Below are positions 15,512 to 23,661 of a DNA stretch of 28,635 nucleotides, piece by piece. The DNA comes from UBA2357 sp041916775 (GTDB taxonomy: Bacteria; Pseudomonadota; Gammaproteobacteria; Burkholderiales; Rhodocyclaceae): the NCBI GenBank assembly GCA_041916775.1, contig JAYRYZ010000034.1:1-28635 (forward strand). The letters run 5' to 3'. The position numbers and the translations under genes are program-made. The notes below the pieces were generated by a model. It was given only the letters and a program-made list of their open reading frames with translations, was not told where the DNA came from and did no database searches. Positions within the stretch are counted from its first letter, which is position 1; the number at the start of each line of letters is the position of its first letter.

Positions 15512-17446
15512 ATGTCGAGTTCGTCCCCCAACGCCCCGTTGAAGCTGCTCTCGCTCATCCCGCCGATGACGCAGCTCAACACGCCCTATCCCTCCACCGC
15601 CTACCTCACCGGCTTTCTGCGCAGCCGCGGCTTCGCCGCGATGCAGGAAGATCTCGCGCTGGCGCTGGTGCTGCGTCTCTTCTCACCAGCGGGCCTGGAC
15701 GCGGTGCGGGTGCGCGCGGAGGCGCTGCCGGCCAGGAAGCGCAGCCCGGGCACGGAAGGCTTTCTCGCCGCGTTCGCGCGCTACCGCACGACGGTCGCGC
15801 CGGTGATCGCCTTCCTGCAGGGGCGCGACAGCACGCTCGCCCACCGCATCGCCGGCCGCGATTTCCTGCCGGAGGGGCCGCGCTTCGCCGCGCTCGACGA
15901 GTACGTGGATCCGGACGGCGGCGATCCCCTCGCCTGGGCCTTCGGCGCGCTCGGCCTGCAGGACCGCGCCCGCCACCTCGCGACCCTGTACCTGAACGAC
16001 CTTGCCGACGTGCTGCGCGAGGCGGTGGACCCGCACTTCGAGTTCGTCCGCTACGCCGAGTCGCTGGCGCGCAGCCAGCCCAGCTTCGATCCGCTCTCGA
16101 AGGCGCTCGCCGCGCCCGGCACGCTGGTGGACGAGACCCTCGCCGAGCTCGTCCGCGAGGCCATCGCACGCCACCGGCCGGACGTGGTGCTGGTGTCGGT
16201 GCCCTTCCCCGGCGCGGTGTATGGCGCCTTCCGCATCGCCAGCACGATCAAGGCGCTGCGGCCCGAAACCGTCACCGTGCTGGGCGGCGGCTTCGTCAAC
16301 ACCGAGCTGCGCGAGCTCGCCGAGCCGCGTGTGTTCGACCATTTCGACTACGTGACGCTGGACGGCGGCGAGCGACCGCTGCTCGCCCTGCTGGAGCACC
16401 TCGCCGGCCAGCGCAGTGCGGCGCGGCTGGTACGCACCTTCCTGCGCCGGCCCGACGGCGAGGTCGCCTATGTGAATCTCGCCGAACCGGACATCCCCTT
16501 CGCCGAGGTCGGCACCCCGACCTGGGACGGACTGCCGCTCGACCGCTATCTGTCGGTGCTGGACATGCTCAACCCCATGCACCGGCTGTGGTCGGACGGG
16601 CGCTGGAACAAGCTCACGGTGGCGCACGGTTGCTACTGGAAGAAGTGCAGCTTCTGCGACGTGAGCCTCGACTACATCTCGCGCTACGACACCGCCTCGG
16701 CAGAAACGCTGGTCGACCGCATCGAGGCGATCGTCGCCGAGACCGGCCAGACCGGCTTCCACTTCGTCGACGAGGCGGCGCCGCCGAAAGCGCTGAAGGC
16801 GCTCGCGCAGGAACTGTTGCGGCGCGGTGTGGCGATCTCGTGGTGGGGCAACATCCGCTTCGAGAAGTCCTTCACCCCCGAGCTCTGCGCGCTGCTCGCC
16901 GAGAGCGGCTGCATCGCGATCTCGGGCGGGCTGGAGGTGGCCTCCGACCGGCTGCTGGCACTGATGAAGAAGGGCGTGTCGGTGGACCAGGTGGCGCGCG
17001 TCACCCATGCCTTCGCCGAGGCCGGGGTGTTGGTGCATGCCTACCTGATGTACGGTTTCCCGACCCAGACCGAGCACGACACCGTGGATGCGCTGGAGTA
17101 TGTGCGCCAGCTCTTCGACGCCGGCTGCATCCAGTCGGGCTTCTTCCACCGCTTCGCGTGCACCGTGCATTCGCCGGTGGGGCTGGACCCGGACGCGTAC
17201 GGGGTGAAACTGGTGCCGCTTCCGCCGGGCCGCTTCGCGAAGAACGACGTCGAGTTCATCGACCCGACCGGAGTCGATCACGATGCGCTCGGCGAGGTGC
17301 TCAACAAGGCGCTCTACAACTACATGCACGGCATCGGGCTGGAGTCCGACGTGCGCGAATGGTTTCCGTGGCGGGTGCCGCGTCCGCGCGTGTCGCGCAA
17401 CTTCATCGCAAAGGCGCTCGGCGCGGGCGGACACTCACGCCGCTGA
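15512..17446 (+). CDS. Radical SAM protein with N-terminal B12-binding-like domain, CX4CX2C cluster motif
   Basis: This 644-residue protein starts with a Rossmann-type region (about 8-320; SLIPPMTQLNTPYPSTAYL, TVLGGGFVNTELRELAEP, FDYVTLDGGERPLL) like the B12-binding part of class B radical SAM enzymes, without a DxHxxG cobalt motif. The radical SAM barrel follows (about 365-600). The cluster cysteines are C374, C379 and C382 (HGCYWKKCSFCD), a CX4CX2C spacing instead of the usual CX3CX2C. The lines FVDEAAPPKAL, ISGGLEVASDRLL and YLMYGFPTQTEHDT are typical of MiaB/NifB-like barrels. The ATG at 15512 is preferred over a TTG at 15458 because family-like sequence begins there, though neither has a strong ribosome binding site. 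It follows the RACo gene by 167 bp. The substrate is unknown, and a link to corrinoid or methyl chemistry is only positional. Confidence 0.85.
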   Translation: MSSSSPNAPLKLLSLIPPMTQLNTPYPSTAYLTGFLRSRGFAAMQEDLALALVLRLFSPAGLDAVRVRAEALPARKRSPGTEGFLAAFARYRTTVAPVIAFLQGRDSTLAHRIAGRDFLPEGPRFAALDEYVDPDGGDPLAWAFGALGLQDRARHLATLYLNDLADVLREAVDPHFEFVRYAESLARSQPSFDPLSKALAAPGTLVDETLAELVREAIARHRPDVVLVSVPFPGAVYGAFRIASTIKALRPETVTVLGGGFVNTELRELAEPRVFDHFDYVTLDGGERPLLALLEHLAGQRSAARLVRTFLRRPDGEVAYVNLAEPDIPFAEVGTPTWDGLPLDRYLSVLDMLNPMHRLWSDGRWNKLTVAHGCYWKKCSFCDVSLDYISRYDTASAETLVDRIEAIVAETGQTGFHFVDEAAPPKALKALAQELLRRGVAISWWGNIRFEKSFTPELCALLAESGCIAISGGLEVASDRLLALMKKGVSVDQVARVTHAFAEAGVLVHAYLMYGFPTQTEHDTVDALEYVRQLFDAGCIQSGFFHRFACTVHSPVGLDPDAYGVKLVPLPPGRFAKNDVEFIDPTGVDHDALGEVLNKALYNYMHGIGLESDVREWFPWRVPRPRVSRNFIAKALGAGGHSRR

Positions 17447-17449
17447 AGA

Positions 17450-17483
17450 CGTCCGGGCAGCGTGCCGCGCGGGCACCCGGACG
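17450..17483. terminator. Bidirectional hairpin after the radical SAM gene
   Basis: A 7-bp outer stem (CGTCCGG with CCGGACG) encloses a 5-bp inner stem (GTGCC with GGCAC). It fills the 44-bp gap between two convergent stops, the expected place for a shared terminator. No T-tract is present. Confidence 0.6.
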
Positions 17484-17490
17484 AGAGGCT

Positions 17491-17853
17491 TCACTCGCTC
17501 TCGGCCCAAGTCTTGCCGCTGCTACGGTCGTAGTAGAGCACGATCTTCGAGATCGAACACAGGTCAGCGCCACCCCACATGGCTTCCTCGCCATCGTCGT
17601 AGGTCACCTTGAGATCCCAGTCGCAGCCCTTTGCGCCCTTGGGAAAGCGGATGTTCACGCCGTCCCCGTCGCCCAGTGCGTCGCTGCCCATGACATCCTC
17701 TTCCCAGTCGTTGGAGGACGCGGGCGAAACATAGACCTCGTTGATGGTGTAGCCGGTCTCGTTGACCAGGGCGAAATCGAGGTCTTCGGCCATCGCGGGT
17801 GCGGGCAGCAGCGAACCCGCGGCGAGAATCACGGCAAGCACGTTCAACTTCAT
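17491..17853 (-). CDS. Small secreted protein of unknown function
   Basis: The 120-residue product begins with a clear signal peptide (MKLNVLAVILAAGSLLPA...) with predicted cleavage after AMA at residue 22. The mature part (DLDFALVNETGYTINEVYVS, PKGAKGCDWDLKV, GADLCSISKIVLYY) is a compact beta-rich domain with two cysteines that could form a disulfide. Similar small periplasmic proteins are common in proteobacteria and have no settled role. The ATG at 17853 has GGAG at good spacing and fits the signal peptide. The longer frame upstream does not. It has its own promoter region shared with the divergent spermidine-synthase-like gene. Confidence 0.85.
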   Translation of the reverse strand: MKLNVLAVILAAGSLLPAPAMAEDLDFALVNETGYTINEVYVSPASSNDWEEDVMGSDALGDGDGVNIRFPKGAKGCDWDLKVTYDDGEEAMWGGADLCSISKIVLYYDRSSGKTWAESE

Positions 17854-17946
17854 GATGACTCCGTATGTGTCGGCAAGCCTCCACGCAACATGCGTCGAGA
17901 TCAGTTGAGGAGTGTGCCATTGCGCACAATGCTTAGCGGCCGGAAG

Positions 17947-17981
17947 TCTCAAAACAACAACAGATTTTGTCATTTTTGAGA
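17947..17981. promoter_or_regulatory. AT-rich inverted repeat in divergent promoter region
   Basis: TCTCAAAA (17947-17954) and TTTTGAGA (17974-17981) form a perfect 8-bp inverted repeat 19 bases apart, in the most AT-rich stretch of the 198-bp gap between the secreted protein gene and the divergent membrane gene. It could be an operator or part of either promoter. Confidence 0.35.
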
Positions 17982-18051
17982 TTTACGACGATTAGTTCAC
18001 ACCACATCTGCGGACTGTCACGTAGGCGTATCGCTGCCGACAGCGCTGCCG

Positions 18052-19470
18052 GTGGGGGATAATGCGGCCGACCTGCCACGACATGCCGACCCCGTGCCAA
18101 ACCACCGCCTTCAGCCTCTGCCATCCCTCCTGCTGTATGCACTTGTCTTCTTCGAAGGCTTTTCCTCACTCGGCGCCGAGATCGTCACCTTGCGCCGGCT
18201 GGTGCCGCATGTGGGCAGCGCGATCACCGTCACCGCGCCGACGATCGGCTTCTTCCTGCTCGCGCTGGCGATGGGCTACCGCGCCGGCGGCACCGTGGAT
18301 CACGACTATCTGGGCCGCGTGGGACGCAACTTTCTGGTCGCGGCGGCGCTGATCGGGTTGGGGCTGTCCAACCCGGTTGTCGAGGGGCTGTTCGCGCACG
18401 TGCGACCGGCCCCGCTCGCCTATCTGGTGCTGATCGCCGGGGTGCTGTGCCCGGTCGCGTGGCTGCTCGGGCAGACGGTGCCGATCCTGACCAACCTGCT
18501 CGCCTTCGAGCGCGTCGGCGCGCGCAGCGGCGCGGCGCTGTTCTGGTCCACGCTCGGCTCCTTTCTCGGGTCGGCGTCGCTGTCGCTGCTGGTGATGCAG
18601 TGGCTGGGCGTATCCGCCGCGGTGGTCATCAGCGCGCTGCTGCTGCTCGCGCCGCTGCCCTTCCTCGCCGGGGAGACGCGGGTGCGCATCGTCGCGGCCG
18701 GGCTCGCGACGCTGTGCGGGCTGGCGACGCTGGGCATCAACCTCGCACTGCCGCAACCCTTCGAGACCGCCTACGCCACCTATCGCGTGGCGCCGGTGGA
18801 TCTGCCACGCCTGCAGGACGGCCGGGTGCTGATGAACAACAACTCGGCGGCATCGCTGCTCGACACCTCGGAGCCCCCGCGCTACGCACGCTACATCATG
18901 CGCCTGCGCCAATTGCTGCTGGAGGAGATGGCCCTGCGCGACGCCGACATCCTGGTGCTGGGTGCCGGCGGCTTCACGCTGTCGCATCGCGAGCCGCTCA
19001 ACCGCTACCTGTATGTGGACATCGACCCGGCGGTGCGCGCCTTCGCCGAAGAACACTTCCTGCGCGAGCCGATCAACGGCCGCTTCGAAGCCGCGGATGC
19101 GCGCCGCTACATCATGGAAACGGATGCGCGCTTCGACGTGGTGGTGGTGGATGCCTACAGCGCGCTCACCAGCGTGCCCTCGCACCTCCTTACCCTGGAG
19201 TTCTGGCGCGACACGCAACGGAAACTGAAGCCTGGCGGGCTGATGGCGGCCAACCTGATCCTGGATTCACGCCTCGCGACACCGTTCGCGCGCAACCTTC
19301 TCGCCACCATACAGGCGGCCTACGGCGCCTGCGCAGTGGAGGTGATGATGCGCGACCAGCCCGCCGGCAATGTGCTGGTGCTGTGCCACGCGAACGATGA
19401 TGAAACCCCGCCGACACTCTACCGCGACGAGCGCAACCAGGCAGACATGGATCTATTGCTGTCGGAGTGA
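18052..19470 (+). CDS. Membrane protein with spermidine-synthase-like domain
   Basis: This 472-residue protein has about seven hydrophobic segments in its first half (for example LLLYALVFFEGFSSLGAEIV, TIGFFLLALAMGY, LFWSTLGSFLGSASLSLLV) and a soluble C-terminal Rossmann domain. The latter has a SAM/decarboxy-SAM binding motif DILVLGAGGFTLS (D299 on), the acidic strand LYVDIDPAVRAF, ADARRYI and VVVDAYSA. This is the layout of the fused membrane/spermidine synthase-like family found in many bacteria. The enzyme substrate is not established, and polyamine synthesis should not be assumed because the usual polyamine-binding signature is not evident. The start is uncertain: GTG at 18052 gives a polar 24-residue lead, and GTG at 18094 is an alternative; neither has a good ribosome binding site. 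Confidence 0.8.
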   Translation: MGDNAADLPRHADPVPNHRLQPLPSLLLYALVFFEGFSSLGAEIVTLRRLVPHVGSAITVTAPTIGFFLLALAMGYRAGGTVDHDYLGRVGRNFLVAAALIGLGLSNPVVEGLFAHVRPAPLAYLVLIAGVLCPVAWLLGQTVPILTNLLAFERVGARSGAALFWSTLGSFLGSASLSLLVMQWLGVSAAVVISALLLLAPLPFLAGETRVRIVAAGLATLCGLATLGINLALPQPFETAYATYRVAPVDLPRLQDGRVLMNNNSAASLLDTSEPPRYARYIMRLRQLLLEEMALRDADILVLGAGGFTLSHREPLNRYLYVDIDPAVRAFAEEHFLREPINGRFEAADARRYIMETDARFDVVVVDAYSALTSVPSHLLTLEFWRDTQRKLKPGGLMAANLILDSRLATPFARNLLATIQAAYGACAVEVMMRDQPAGNVLVLCHANDDETPPTLYRDERNQADMDLLLSE

Positions 19471-19489
19471 GCGAACCCGCGACGACGTG

Positions 19490-20182
19490 TCAGCGCGACT
19501 CCCAGGGCAGCTCGAACTCGGCGAACAGCTTGCCGTTATCAAGCTGGCCGGAGATCTCAACCAGCCAGCGACGGTGCTCGGGTTCGCCCGGGTTGCCGGT
19601 GAGGCGGGAGGTCTTGCCAGGGCCGTTGATGAAGCCCACCGACGTGGTGTGGCCGGAGCGCCTCTTCTGACCGCCGCGCTCGCCCACCCCAACCGGCACC
19701 TTGAACTCGAAGGGCACCGCCTCGCACGGCGAAGGAACGCTCGACTTGAAGGCATCCTCCCACACCATGAACTCGCGCGAATGGTTGCGTCCGTCGCTCT
19801 CGCCGACCTCGGTGACCCGGTGCGTCTCCATGTACTGCAGCGCGACACGCACCTCGCCCACCACCGCCAGCGGGCGCTCGGCCACGATGCGACCGCGCAG
19901 CACGCCACCCCGCCGCACCTCGCCGGGCGGCTCGAGCGCGATGGTCAGCCGGCCCTGCCGCTGCATCCGCGACCACGCACCCCAGGCCTTGAAGAGCCGC
20001 CATCCCCCCATCCCGAGGAAGAACAGCAGCGCGATGTTGAGCGGATTGAAGTCCGGATGATCGGGGTTGAACTCGAAGCCGATCGGCAGGAAAAGCCACG
20101 CCGCGAGCACGACGCCGAAGAAAAGGAGCGCCGCACCGAGGTCGTGCTGGAAATGCGCCTTGTTGAGATCCTTGCCTGCCAT
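19490..20182 (-). CDS. Two-TM membrane protein of unknown function
   Basis: I do not recognise this 230-residue protein. It has two predicted membrane helices (about 17-37, GAALLFFGVVLAAWLFLPIG; about 48-66, NIALLFFLGMGGWRLFKAW). A soluble domain follows, rich in beta strands and starting with LTIALEPPGEVRRGGVLRGR. Such a Pro-Gly opening followed by LRGRIVAERP resembles arrestin- or immunoglobulin-like folds, a weak guess. The gene is convergent with the spermidine-synthase-like gene, with only 19 bp between stops. The start ATG has a weak G-rich site upstream. Confidence 0.7.
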   Translation of the reverse strand: MAGKDLNKAHFQHDLGAALLFFGVVLAAWLFLPIGFEFNPDHPDFNPLNIALLFFLGMGGWRLFKAWGAWSRMQRQGRLTIALEPPGEVRRGGVLRGRIVAERPLAVVGEVRVALQYMETHRVTEVGESDGRNHSREFMVWEDAFKSSVPSPCEAVPFEFKVPVGVGERGGQKRRSGHTTSVGFINGPGKTSRLTGNPGEPEHRRWLVEISGQLDNGKLFAEFELPWESR

Positions 20183-20281
20183 GCTGCGCCCCCATTTCTT
20201 GACCGGAGCACGAAAACTGTGCTCGTCGGGAACAGCATAGTCGACACCCGACGGCGATGCACCCGCCCCCTTACCGACCGT

Positions 20282-22138
20282 TCACCCGACTGCACGCAGC
20301 GCAATCACCGGGTCTGCGCTGACCCTGTTGCGACCGGCCGACTTCGCAGCGTAAAGAGCACGATCCGCGCTGCGGACGAGGTCCGCTGGTGAGAGCTCCG
20401 CGGCCCCGTTTCGCCAGGCGACGCCGATACTGACCGTCATCCGCAGGCACAGGTCTTCATGCTGCACCTCGGTCTGCTCGACCCGCAGGCGGATTGCCTC
20501 GGCGAGTCGCACACAGTCCTCGCGGGACGCATCCGGCACCAGCACGCAGAACTCCTCTCCACCATAGCGGGCTACGAGATCACCACCACGGCGCGAGGCG
20601 GCGCGCAAGGTATCGGCCAGCGCGCGCAGGCACGCATCGCCGACCTGGTGCCCGTGGGTGTCGTTGAGACGCTTGAAATGGTCGACATCCACCATCAGCA
20701 GCCCCACCCCGCTGCTGTTGCGACGCGCGCGCCGCACCTCGTTTCGCAGGCACTCGTCGAGGTGTCGGCGGTTCGCCAGCTCGGTGAGGCCATCGGTACG
20801 GCTGATACGTTCGAGACGTCGGTTGGCAAGGGCGAGTTCGCGCGTGCGCTCGCGCACGCGCGCCTCGAGCTCCTGGTTCTGGCGCAGTTGGGCGTCGATG
20901 AGCTGCGCCTGCGCCTCGCTGCGCAGCCGTCTCTCGCTGTTGATGCGTGCCGCCAGCGCGAGTGACAGCATCAGCATCTCCAGCCCGGCGCCGAGTTGCG
21001 GCACGAGTTCGGTGAAGGCGCTGTGTGGAAGAACGCCGAATCGGTTGAGGGTCATCACGATTCCGGCAATCGTGACGAAGACGAACGCCAGCAAAAAGTG
21101 CCGGGCCGCGACGCTACCCCGCCACGCGCGCACCGCGGCGACCAGCATCGACAGCAGGATGATGGTGAGCGCGTTGAGGATGACGAAGTGGATGGCCACC
21201 CGGTAGGGCAGCCAGAACGCCGCCACTGCAAGCACCAGCGACAGCCAAGCGAGCCGGTTGATGATCCTGTCGCCCAGGCCGGATTCGGCACCGTCGCCCA
21301 GAAAGCAGGTGAAGAAGCCGCCGCCCACAGCGACCGCCAGCGCCAGAGTCACCGGCAGACTGGTGAGGTTCCAGTCAGGGCTCTGCGGCCAGAACCACTG
21401 GAAGCTGAACCCTGAAAGAGTGAGGATGAACAGGCTGAAGCTCGCGACCCAAACCGAATACCACAGGAAGGCCCGCTCCCGGATCAGGACGAAGACGACC
21501 AGGTTATGGAACAGCATCGCAAGCGCGACACCGATGTAGATACCATTCCTCGACATCAACGACTGCATCCTGTGCTCGAAGGCGTCGCGCGTTCGCAGCG
21601 TCACCGGCACCTGCACCGAGGTCTCGCTCTGCACACGCGCGATCACCCAGCCGCCGGACGCCGCCGCAGACAAGGGGACGGCAAACACCGTGGTACGCAG
21701 CGGACGCTCGAAGAACGGGCGGGCCGTGCCCATCTCATGGGTGGCGATTTGCAGCCCGTTCCGGGTGAACACATGCACATCGAGCTTCTGCAGAAGCGGA
21801 TCACCCAGTTCCAGGATGCGTTCATCCCACTGCCACTCGGGCAGTGCGATCCTGAGCCACACCGCAGCGCTGGTGTAGCCTATGCCCGGTATCCGGCCGG
21901 CGATGTTCATCCACGCATCGACGGGTGCCTCGACGGCATCGGCCAACGCTGCAGCGCCACTGTGGTCGACGAAGATGCTGACCTGGAGCGCATCGTCACG
22001 ATCAGGGCCGACCACCGTGGCGAACGACATGAAGACGACGATCAGGCCGGAACCGAACAGGCCTGCCCACAGGCGTTGCCAGTGCGGCCAGGCAGGATGG
22101 GATGGCGAGACGACCGCTGCGCGTGGTGGCTGTGACAT
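20282..22138 (-). CDS. Diguanylate cyclase with 7TMR-DISM extracellular sensor
   Basis: This 618-residue inner-membrane protein would make c-di-GMP in response to an external ligand. It has an N-terminal membrane anchor (about 24-45), a periplasmic 7TMR-DISMED2 carbohydrate-binding-like domain (about 50-185, VWLRIALPEWQWDERILEL), a seven-helix 7TMR-DISM_7TM region (about 195-395), a coiled coil (about 400-450) and a GGDEF domain (about 450-610). The active-site loop is GGEEF at 526-530, with the inhibitory RxxD site intact (RGGD, 517-520). Both catalysis and product inhibition are therefore expected. The substrate-binding phrase DVDHFKRLNDTHGHQVGD is complete. The start ATG has no strong ribosome binding site. 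Two interleaved inverted repeats lie just upstream. Confidence 0.92.
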   Translation of the reverse strand: MSQPPRAAVVSPSHPAWPHWQRLWAGLFGSGLIVVFMSFATVVGPDRDDALQVSIFVDHSGAAALADAVEAPVDAWMNIAGRIPGIGYTSAAVWLRIALPEWQWDERILELGDPLLQKLDVHVFTRNGLQIATHEMGTARPFFERPLRTTVFAVPLSAAASGGWVIARVQSETSVQVPVTLRTRDAFEHRMQSLMSRNGIYIGVALAMLFHNLVVFVLIRERAFLWYSVWVASFSLFILTLSGFSFQWFWPQSPDWNLTSLPVTLALAVAVGGGFFTCFLGDGAESGLGDRIINRLAWLSLVLAVAAFWLPYRVAIHFVILNALTIILLSMLVAAVRAWRGSVAARHFLLAFVFVTIAGIVMTLNRFGVLPHSAFTELVPQLGAGLEMLMLSLALAARINSERRLRSEAQAQLIDAQLRQNQELEARVRERTRELALANRRLERISRTDGLTELANRRHLDECLRNEVRRARRNSSGVGLLMVDVDHFKRLNDTHGHQVGDACLRALADTLRAASRRGGDLVARYGGEEFCVLVPDASREDCVRLAEAIRLRVEQTEVQHEDLCLRMTVSIGVAWRNGAAELSPADLVRSADRALYAAKSAGRNRVSADPVIALRAVG

Positions 22139-22154
22139 GGCGATGATCCATTCG

Positions 22155-22197
22155 GCAAGTACGCTGCAAGCTATTTAACATACTTGCAAACAGCTTG
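22155..22197 (-). promoter_or_regulatory. Interleaved inverted repeats upstream of the diguanylate cyclase
   Basis: GCAAGTA (22155-22161) pairs with TACTTGC (22181-22187), and CAAGCT (22167-22172) pairs with AGCTTG (22192-22197). The two pairs interleave, and the first lies 17 bases before the start codon, in a locally AT-rich stretch (CTATTTAACATA). They cannot both fold at once, so they could be overlapping operators or alternative leader hairpins. Confidence 0.4.
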
Positions 22198-22292
22198 ACG
22201 ACGTCATCAGACACCTGCCAGCCCGGCACACCCCACACGCTCCCCGCCGCCCCAGCGCCACACGCATCGCTGCGTGGCACGCGGCACGCGGT

Positions 22293-23426
22293 TCAGCCGG
22301 TCAACCGCTCCGGCGACAGCGCCCGGGCATCGATGCCGAACGCGCCGACGTCATCCGGCACTTGTCCCTGCAGGATCAGCCCGGCCGCAACCCGTCCCAT
22401 CGCAGGCGCGGTCTGGATGCCATAGCCGCCCTGCCCGGCCAGCCAGTAGAAGCCCGGCGCATCCGGTGCGAAGCCCGAAACCGGGTCGCCGTCGGCGAAG
22501 AAGCTGCGCAACCCGGCCCAGGTCGAGCCGGGCCGACGCACCTCGACCGTGGTCGCGGTCATGAAGCGGTCGATCGCGATCGCGATGTCGAGGTCCTCGG
22601 GCTGCACGTCCTGCGGCGCCACCGGCGTCTCGTCGGCGGGCGACAGCAACAGCCGGCCGGCATCGGGCTTGAAGTAGTAGTCCTCGGTGATCGAGCACAC
22701 CATGGGCCAGGCATCGCCATGCATACCGGCGGGCAGATCGACCATCAGCGCGGTGCGCCGCTTGGGCACCAGGCCGAGCGGCAGCACACCCGCGCGCTGC
22801 GCGATCTCGTCCGCCCACGCGCCGGCGGCGTTCACCACCACGTCCGCCTCGAAGCCGCGCCCGCGCGCGTCCTCCACCACCCAGCGCGCGCCGCGCCGAC
22901 CGATGCGCTCGACGCAGGTCTCATTAGCCAGCGTGCCGCCCGCATGACGGAAGCCGCGGATGAAGCCCCAGTGCAGCGCATGCACGTCGATGTCCATCGC
23001 ACCGGGCTCCAGCGCCCCGCCCGCGAGCAGCTCGCGCCGCATCACCGGCACCTGCGCGACGACCTCGTCGGCATCCAACCCCCGGATCTCCCCGCCGTTG
23101 GCGCGTATCTCGGCGGCAAACGCCTCGAGCTCGGCCGCCTCCGCCTCGGTGGCGACCATCAGCATGCCACGCGGGGAGAGCAGCGCATGCTCCGCAAAGC
23201 CCTCGGGCGGCTGCGCGAGAAAAGCCCGGCTCGCCATCGACAGCCGCCGGATGATCGTCGGACCGTAGGTCTCGCTGAAGAGCGCCGCCGACCGCCCGGT
23301 GCTGTGATAGCCGGGCTGCTCCTCACGCTCCAGCAGCACCACATTGGCACCGCCCAGAGCGAGGAAATAGGCCGCGGAAGCGCCGGCGATGCCGGCACCG
23401 ATGATGATGATGTCGCGATTGTTCAT
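22293..23426 (-). CDS. FAD-dependent D-amino-acid dehydrogenase, DauA-like
   Basis: This 377-residue DAO-family flavoenzyme opens with the dinucleotide-binding motif GAGIAG (10-15) and continues LEREEQPGYHSTGRSAA. LVPKRRTALMVDLP, DYYFKPDAGRLLLSP, GSTWAGLRSFFADGD and WLAGQGGYGIQTAPAMG closely follow P. aeruginosa D-arginine dehydrogenase DauA as I remember it. Positions equal to the DauA catalytic Tyr53, Arg222, Tyr249 and Arg305 look conserved. Positions equal to His48 and Glu87, which favour basic D-amino acids, are Leu49 and Met88 here, so the substrate is probably not arginine. Another D-amino acid or an N-methyl amino acid is possible. The gene is divergent from the toxin-antitoxin pair and 154 bp upstream of the diguanylate cyclase on the same strand. 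Confidence 0.88.
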   Translation of the reverse strand: MNNRDIIIIGAGIAGASAAYFLALGGANVVLLEREEQPGYHSTGRSAALFSETYGPTIIRRLSMASRAFLAQPPEGFAEHALLSPRGMLMVATEAEAAELEAFAAEIRANGGEIRGLDADEVVAQVPVMRRELLAGGALEPGAMDIDVHALHWGFIRGFRHAGGTLANETCVERIGRRGARWVVEDARGRGFEADVVVNAAGAWADEIAQRAGVLPLGLVPKRRTALMVDLPAGMHGDAWPMVCSITEDYYFKPDAGRLLLSPADETPVAPQDVQPEDLDIAIAIDRFMTATTVEVRRPGSTWAGLRSFFADGDPVSGFAPDAPGFYWLAGQGGYGIQTAPAMGRVAAGLILQGQVPDDVGAFGIDARALSPERLTG

Positions 23427-23585
23427 GCAGGGGCACCCGATGCGTGTTCGTGAGCTGGTATGTATGGAGGCGAAAGCATACCCTCAGACGCGACGGGCGC
23501 GGGCGTGCGACGCAACTGACGAGTCATGCCACAACCACCTCGAGGCAAGACGAGACTGGAGATGGGCGAGGACAGCAACGCCTTT

Positions 23586-23616
23586 CTGCAAACCCACATT
23601 TGTGGCAGTCTTGCAG
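23586..23616 (+). promoter_or_regulatory. Candidate operator upstream of the toxin-antitoxin genes
   Basis: The perfect dyad CCACA-TT-TGTGG (23594-23605) is flanked by CTGCAA (23586-23591) and TTGCAG (23611-23616), which are complementary to each other. It lies about 45 bases upstream of the antitoxin start. Autoregulation by a ribbon-helix-helix antitoxin at such a site is usual for this kind of pair. Binding here is inferred. Confidence 0.45.
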
Positions 23617-23661
23617 AGTCAATCAGAGTTCCACAGACCACAGGAACATGGAGCGATCGCC

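Noticed and set aside
15472..17979. 835-codon plus-strand open frame overlapping the radical SAM gene
   Set aside because: Arg/Ala/Pro-rich out-of-frame reading with no domain; the radical SAM frame has clear motifs throughout.
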